DNA from: Teratosphaeria epicoccoides
Taxonomy: Eukaryota; Ascomycota; Dothideomycetes; Mycosphaerellales; Teratosphaeriaceae
Direction of reading: 5' to 3'
Assembly: GCA_021401465.1 (NCBI GenBank)
Contig: JADDMT010000042.1
Coordinates: 62,001-126,000, forward strand
DNA: 64,000 bases
Position 1 is the stretch's first letter, and each line of letters opens with the position of its first letter. The position numbers and the translations under genes are program-made. This document shows positions 61,350-64,000 of the stretch, one piece after another. The notes under the pieces are model-generated. The model was given only the letters and a program-made list of their open reading frames with translations. It searched no databases and was not told the origin of the DNA.

Positions 61350-62203
61350 GTCTCTCCCACATCTGTGTAGAGGATCTCTTAGATGTGAGCGAGCTGGTAG
61401 TCCAATCTGTTTGCGTTTAGATCATCAGTGCTGCGAGGTTTCGACACTGCTGCGCGTGGAGAGTCTGAACACTTTCATTGACGTTTCGAAAAGAGCTTCA
61501 GCGGCTAAAAAGGTCATGACCTTCATATCCGATGTGAATCCTTCCACTACTGTTTGCCGCGGACCGTCGACTCCGACTGCAACCTTTCTCCACCGCATCT
61601 GTAGCCTCATCGGCCGTCCTCTCGGCCCGTCTCAGCAGCTGCGGCCGCGACCTCCTCTGCTTGTTTTTTCTTTGCCCCCAAATTCGTTTGGCCGTCTCCT
61701 CCGCCGCTGCTTGAGCTCTCTCGGGATGCGGGAGCTCCGGCGCGGGCCTGGCGCTGGAGGTCGGTGCCAGGGACGCTCGTAATTTGCGACGTCGTCGCTG
61801 TTGCGGGACCGTGAGCACGGAGTGGTAAGGGTGGTCGGGATCTGGAGAGGCAGGACCTTGTTTGGTTTCTAACGTCACCGAGTCCGTTCTGCTGGGTGCT
61901 CTTGCTGCGCGAGAGAACTGGCCACGTTAGCATGGGGTTCGTGCGATAGTCGAGACCGAGTCCTTTGAATCGGAACAGATGCGACACCTTCCAGCGACAG
62001 GGGCTGGATCAATTGGATCCTCATGATGGGCGGTTTGAGTTCTATACAGTGGGATGTGCTCGAGCGCCAACAGTCTGCACAACATTCCGCACCCCACAAA
62101 CTCCATCGTCACACATGCTCTATCATTTTGTCTATTTCTCTAACGCCACTCGCTCCCACGCTCGTGCTCGCGCACCTTAGCTTGATACGACAGGATCACG
62201 TTT
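61350..62203. other. Intergenic, basic ORFs of doubtful value
   Basis: A 0.85-kb spacer between convergent 3' ends. Minus-strand ORFs at 61498-61987 are Arg/Ala/Pro-rich and overlap in two frames, as low-complexity sequence does. I cannot support a gene. Confidence 0.4.
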
Positions 62204-64000
62204 CTAATGTGCCCCACTGACCCTCGACATGCGATCGTTCATGAAAGCGAAGAAACTGACTGGCGATGCCGAGATGCCCATAGTGTAGATGAAGCGGCTT
62301 GCAAGAAAGCTGCCGAAGATCGCTCTGAGGTAGTTCTCGGGGACCTGGGATATCCTGTTAGTGCAAAGCTTCGTAGACATCGACACATGGAGCTCTCACC
62401 CTTTGCATGATCTTGTCCAGCCCAATCTCGTTCAACAGCAGGTTGGGCAGCGCATCATTCAGCACGCTTCTCCTCAGCTCGACATTGTTCCAGAGCTCAG
62501 TCCCCTGCAGCTCCTCGTCCATGCGCGTGATGGCCAAGCTGAGCCTGTCACTGAGAATGCTGCGGGCAACATTGGTCTCCTCGTGTTCACGCCAGATGGC
62601 CTCGAATTCCAGCCGTGCATTCTCCTGGATCTTTGCCTGCACTTGCTTCACATAGTCCTGGTAGAACTGCGGCACCGACCCATCGGGCTGCACGCACATG
62701 TGTCTCAAGAAGCTTTCATCATCGAATGACAGCGATGCGAGGACCTCGAGCGACGACGAGGTGACGCCGCCCTTGTTGGCGGAGGCATCCTTGAACACGA
62801 TGCAGCCTGCCTTCTCCAGACGCAGTTTGGCTTCTTGCGTGATGAACAAGTTGGCGCCTTCCACGATGTACGGAACGAGCGCCTTGCCGTTGGGTCCGAT
62901 GAGCTTGCTTGCGCTGCTGAAATCAATCGACTCGGGGCGACCGCCACACGGCACGAACAGGTCGAACTTCTCTTGGGTGCGCAGATGGAAGGTGTTGCGG
63001 AACGTGGTCCCATTGTTGACAACCTCACCGGATGGCAAAGTAATGTTCGTCTCCTCCACCAGCACACGGTAGCCGGTACCTGACAGTCGCTTGGCATCGT
63101 AGTGGGAGATCATCTTGCGCTCCTTTGCCAGGCGCGAGAGCTCTGCACGGTCCAGACCATTGAGATCGACGAGCACACCGGAGCCGTCAACAATGCCACA
63201 GTACTTCTCGTTGCCCAGCAGGATCTCGTTCGAGCCCAGATCACCGTCAGGTCCACCCGTCTGCAGCTTGCGCACTTGAGTCTCGTCGAGGTTGAGCTTC
63301 CGGTATATCCCGAGCACATACTCGCGCACCGATAAAGTCGTCATGCCATAGCTGTCGTGAGGGATGCCGCCCAGCTTGGGCGATTTCCCCGTGAAGAAGG
63401 ACTTCCACCACGGTGCGCCTCGTTGTCTGGCGTGCTCGGTCGCCCAGTTGACCAGGTCGGCCGTGTTCTCATCGGGACCCATGAAGAGGATCTCCTCCTG
63501 GCCGTGCAAATCGACAATGGGGTCCTTGATGCCGGGGCTCGTGGGCGGCAGGAGCAGATCCATGATGCTGTCGATATACTTCTCGAACGCCACGGTCGTT
63601 TTGTCCTGATGCTTGACATCGAGGAGCACCACCCCTTTGCTGCCACCTTCCGGAATATCCTTGTTCTTCCTCTGCTGCGTGTTGGCCAGGCCATAGTTCT
63701 CGTCGAAGAGTGACCGAGCGTTGATGTCATAGGCTTCGCTGCTCCTGGACTTGACGATGCGGATGCCACCACGCGCGATATCTCTGAAGCGCAGGTGGAA
63801 GCCTCTGAACTCTGAGCTGATGACGAGGAACATGCCGTACAGTGGCTGCGGGTACTCTTCCGGCGGTAAGAAGCTGGGGTTGAGACGGAAGCTCAGCGCG
63901 ACTTTGGTTGGGGTGTAGAAATTGGTTTTCAGGACCGATTTGTTGAAGATGCGGAAGGCGGTCATGACCACCTCGTGATGCTCGTTGATCGCGGCTTTGG
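62204..64000 (-). CDS. GDH2: NAD-dependent glutamate dehydrogenase (N-terminus off the window)
   Basis: Large NAD-specific glutamate dehydrogenase of about 1000 residues in fungi, running glutamate to 2-oxoglutarate for nitrogen and carbon use. Exons in view (minus): 64000-62400 and 62344-62204, with a 55-bp phase-0 intron (GTGAGA, CTAAC, CCCAG). It contains KVALSFRLNPSFLP, FRGFHLRFRDIARGGIRIVK, PEGGSKGVVLLD (Gly/Lys-rich active-site region), the GPDENTADLVNWA glutamate-binding part, SYGMTTLSVREYV, KLQTGGPDGDLGSNEI, YIVEGANLFITQEAKLRLEK, KDASANKGGVTSSSLEVLA and LLNEIGLDKIMQR. The C-terminal exon reads VPENYLRAIFGSFLASRFIY. Frame open at base 64000. No anomaly. Confidence 0.95.

Noticed and set aside
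61498..61987. Arg/Ala-rich minus-strand ORFs in two frames
   Set aside because: Two overlapping frames are both open and low complexity, typical of GC-rich non-coding sequence.
1..64000. CRISPR arrays, bacterial-type operons or promoters, and intact transposons
   Set aside because: No spaced repeats, no Shine-Dalgarno/operon layout, and no transposase, reverse transcriptase or long terminal repeats seen; the sequence is eukaryotic.

Overview
The window is nuclear DNA of a filamentous ascomycete (Pezizomycotina). The class cannot be fixed by eye; gene style fits Dothideomycetes. The evidence is the gene content (COG4, COG6, NIPA and CorA-like transporters, MCM4, DPB2, NEDD8, NCS-1, PEX7, allantoinase), many single-exon genes, and introns mostly of 45-65 bp with GT(A/G)NG(T/C) donors, a CTNAC/CTGAY branch site 8-20 nt before a CAG or TAG acceptor, and moderately high GC. 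There is no operon structure, rRNA or CRISPR array, and I saw no tRNA. Many real genes here are assembled from several short exons; I worked out exon joins by reading frame and splice signals, so they are models, not observed transcripts.

Layout. 1-17.4 kb: COG4 (C-terminus off the edge), a NIPA Mg2+ transporter, a CorA-like membrane protein, a 92-residue three-exon gene of unknown function, a seven-exon amino-acid permease, a five-exon protein kinase-like gene, a hypothetical protein with an internal duplication, and a DUF1348/NTF2-like gene with a GC-AG intron. 17.5-26.7 kb: roadblock/LC7 protein, IPI1, a long disordered protein, allantoinase and two Arg/Ser-rich disordered proteins. 26.7-30.8 kb: a gene-poor stretch that holds three decayed genes (a small secreted Cys-rich peptide, a WSC domain and a GNAT acetyltransferase). 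30.8-36.7 kb: a degenerate ACP-like/thioesterase protein, a small Cys protein, SAM synthetase and an F-box/DUF7730-type protein. 37-50 kb: a dense housekeeping block of DPB2, a NASP-type histone chaperone, proteasome beta-5, NEDD8, MCM4, tubulin cofactor A and elongin A. 50-64 kb: PEX7 (frameshifted by a 26-bp tandem duplication), a single-pass membrane protein, NCS-1 with a large open first intron, COG6, a BolA protein, NIF3, a GFA-domain protein and the 3' part of NAD-dependent glutamate dehydrogenase.

How the genes relate. COG4 and COG6 are subunits of the same Golgi tether. MCM4 and DPB2 both act in CMG-Pol epsilon replication, and NASP handles new histones. NEDD8, the 20S proteasome subunit and elongin A all belong to cullin-ligase and ubiquitin turnover. 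This looks like ordinary fungal gene order and not a dedicated cluster. I did not find a clear new defence or biosynthetic system. The most unusual signals are the PEX7 duplication, the gene graveyard at 27.9-29.95 kb with mainly C-to-T-type damage, the NCS-1 first intron that stays in frame, and the ACP-like domain without its phosphopantetheine serine.
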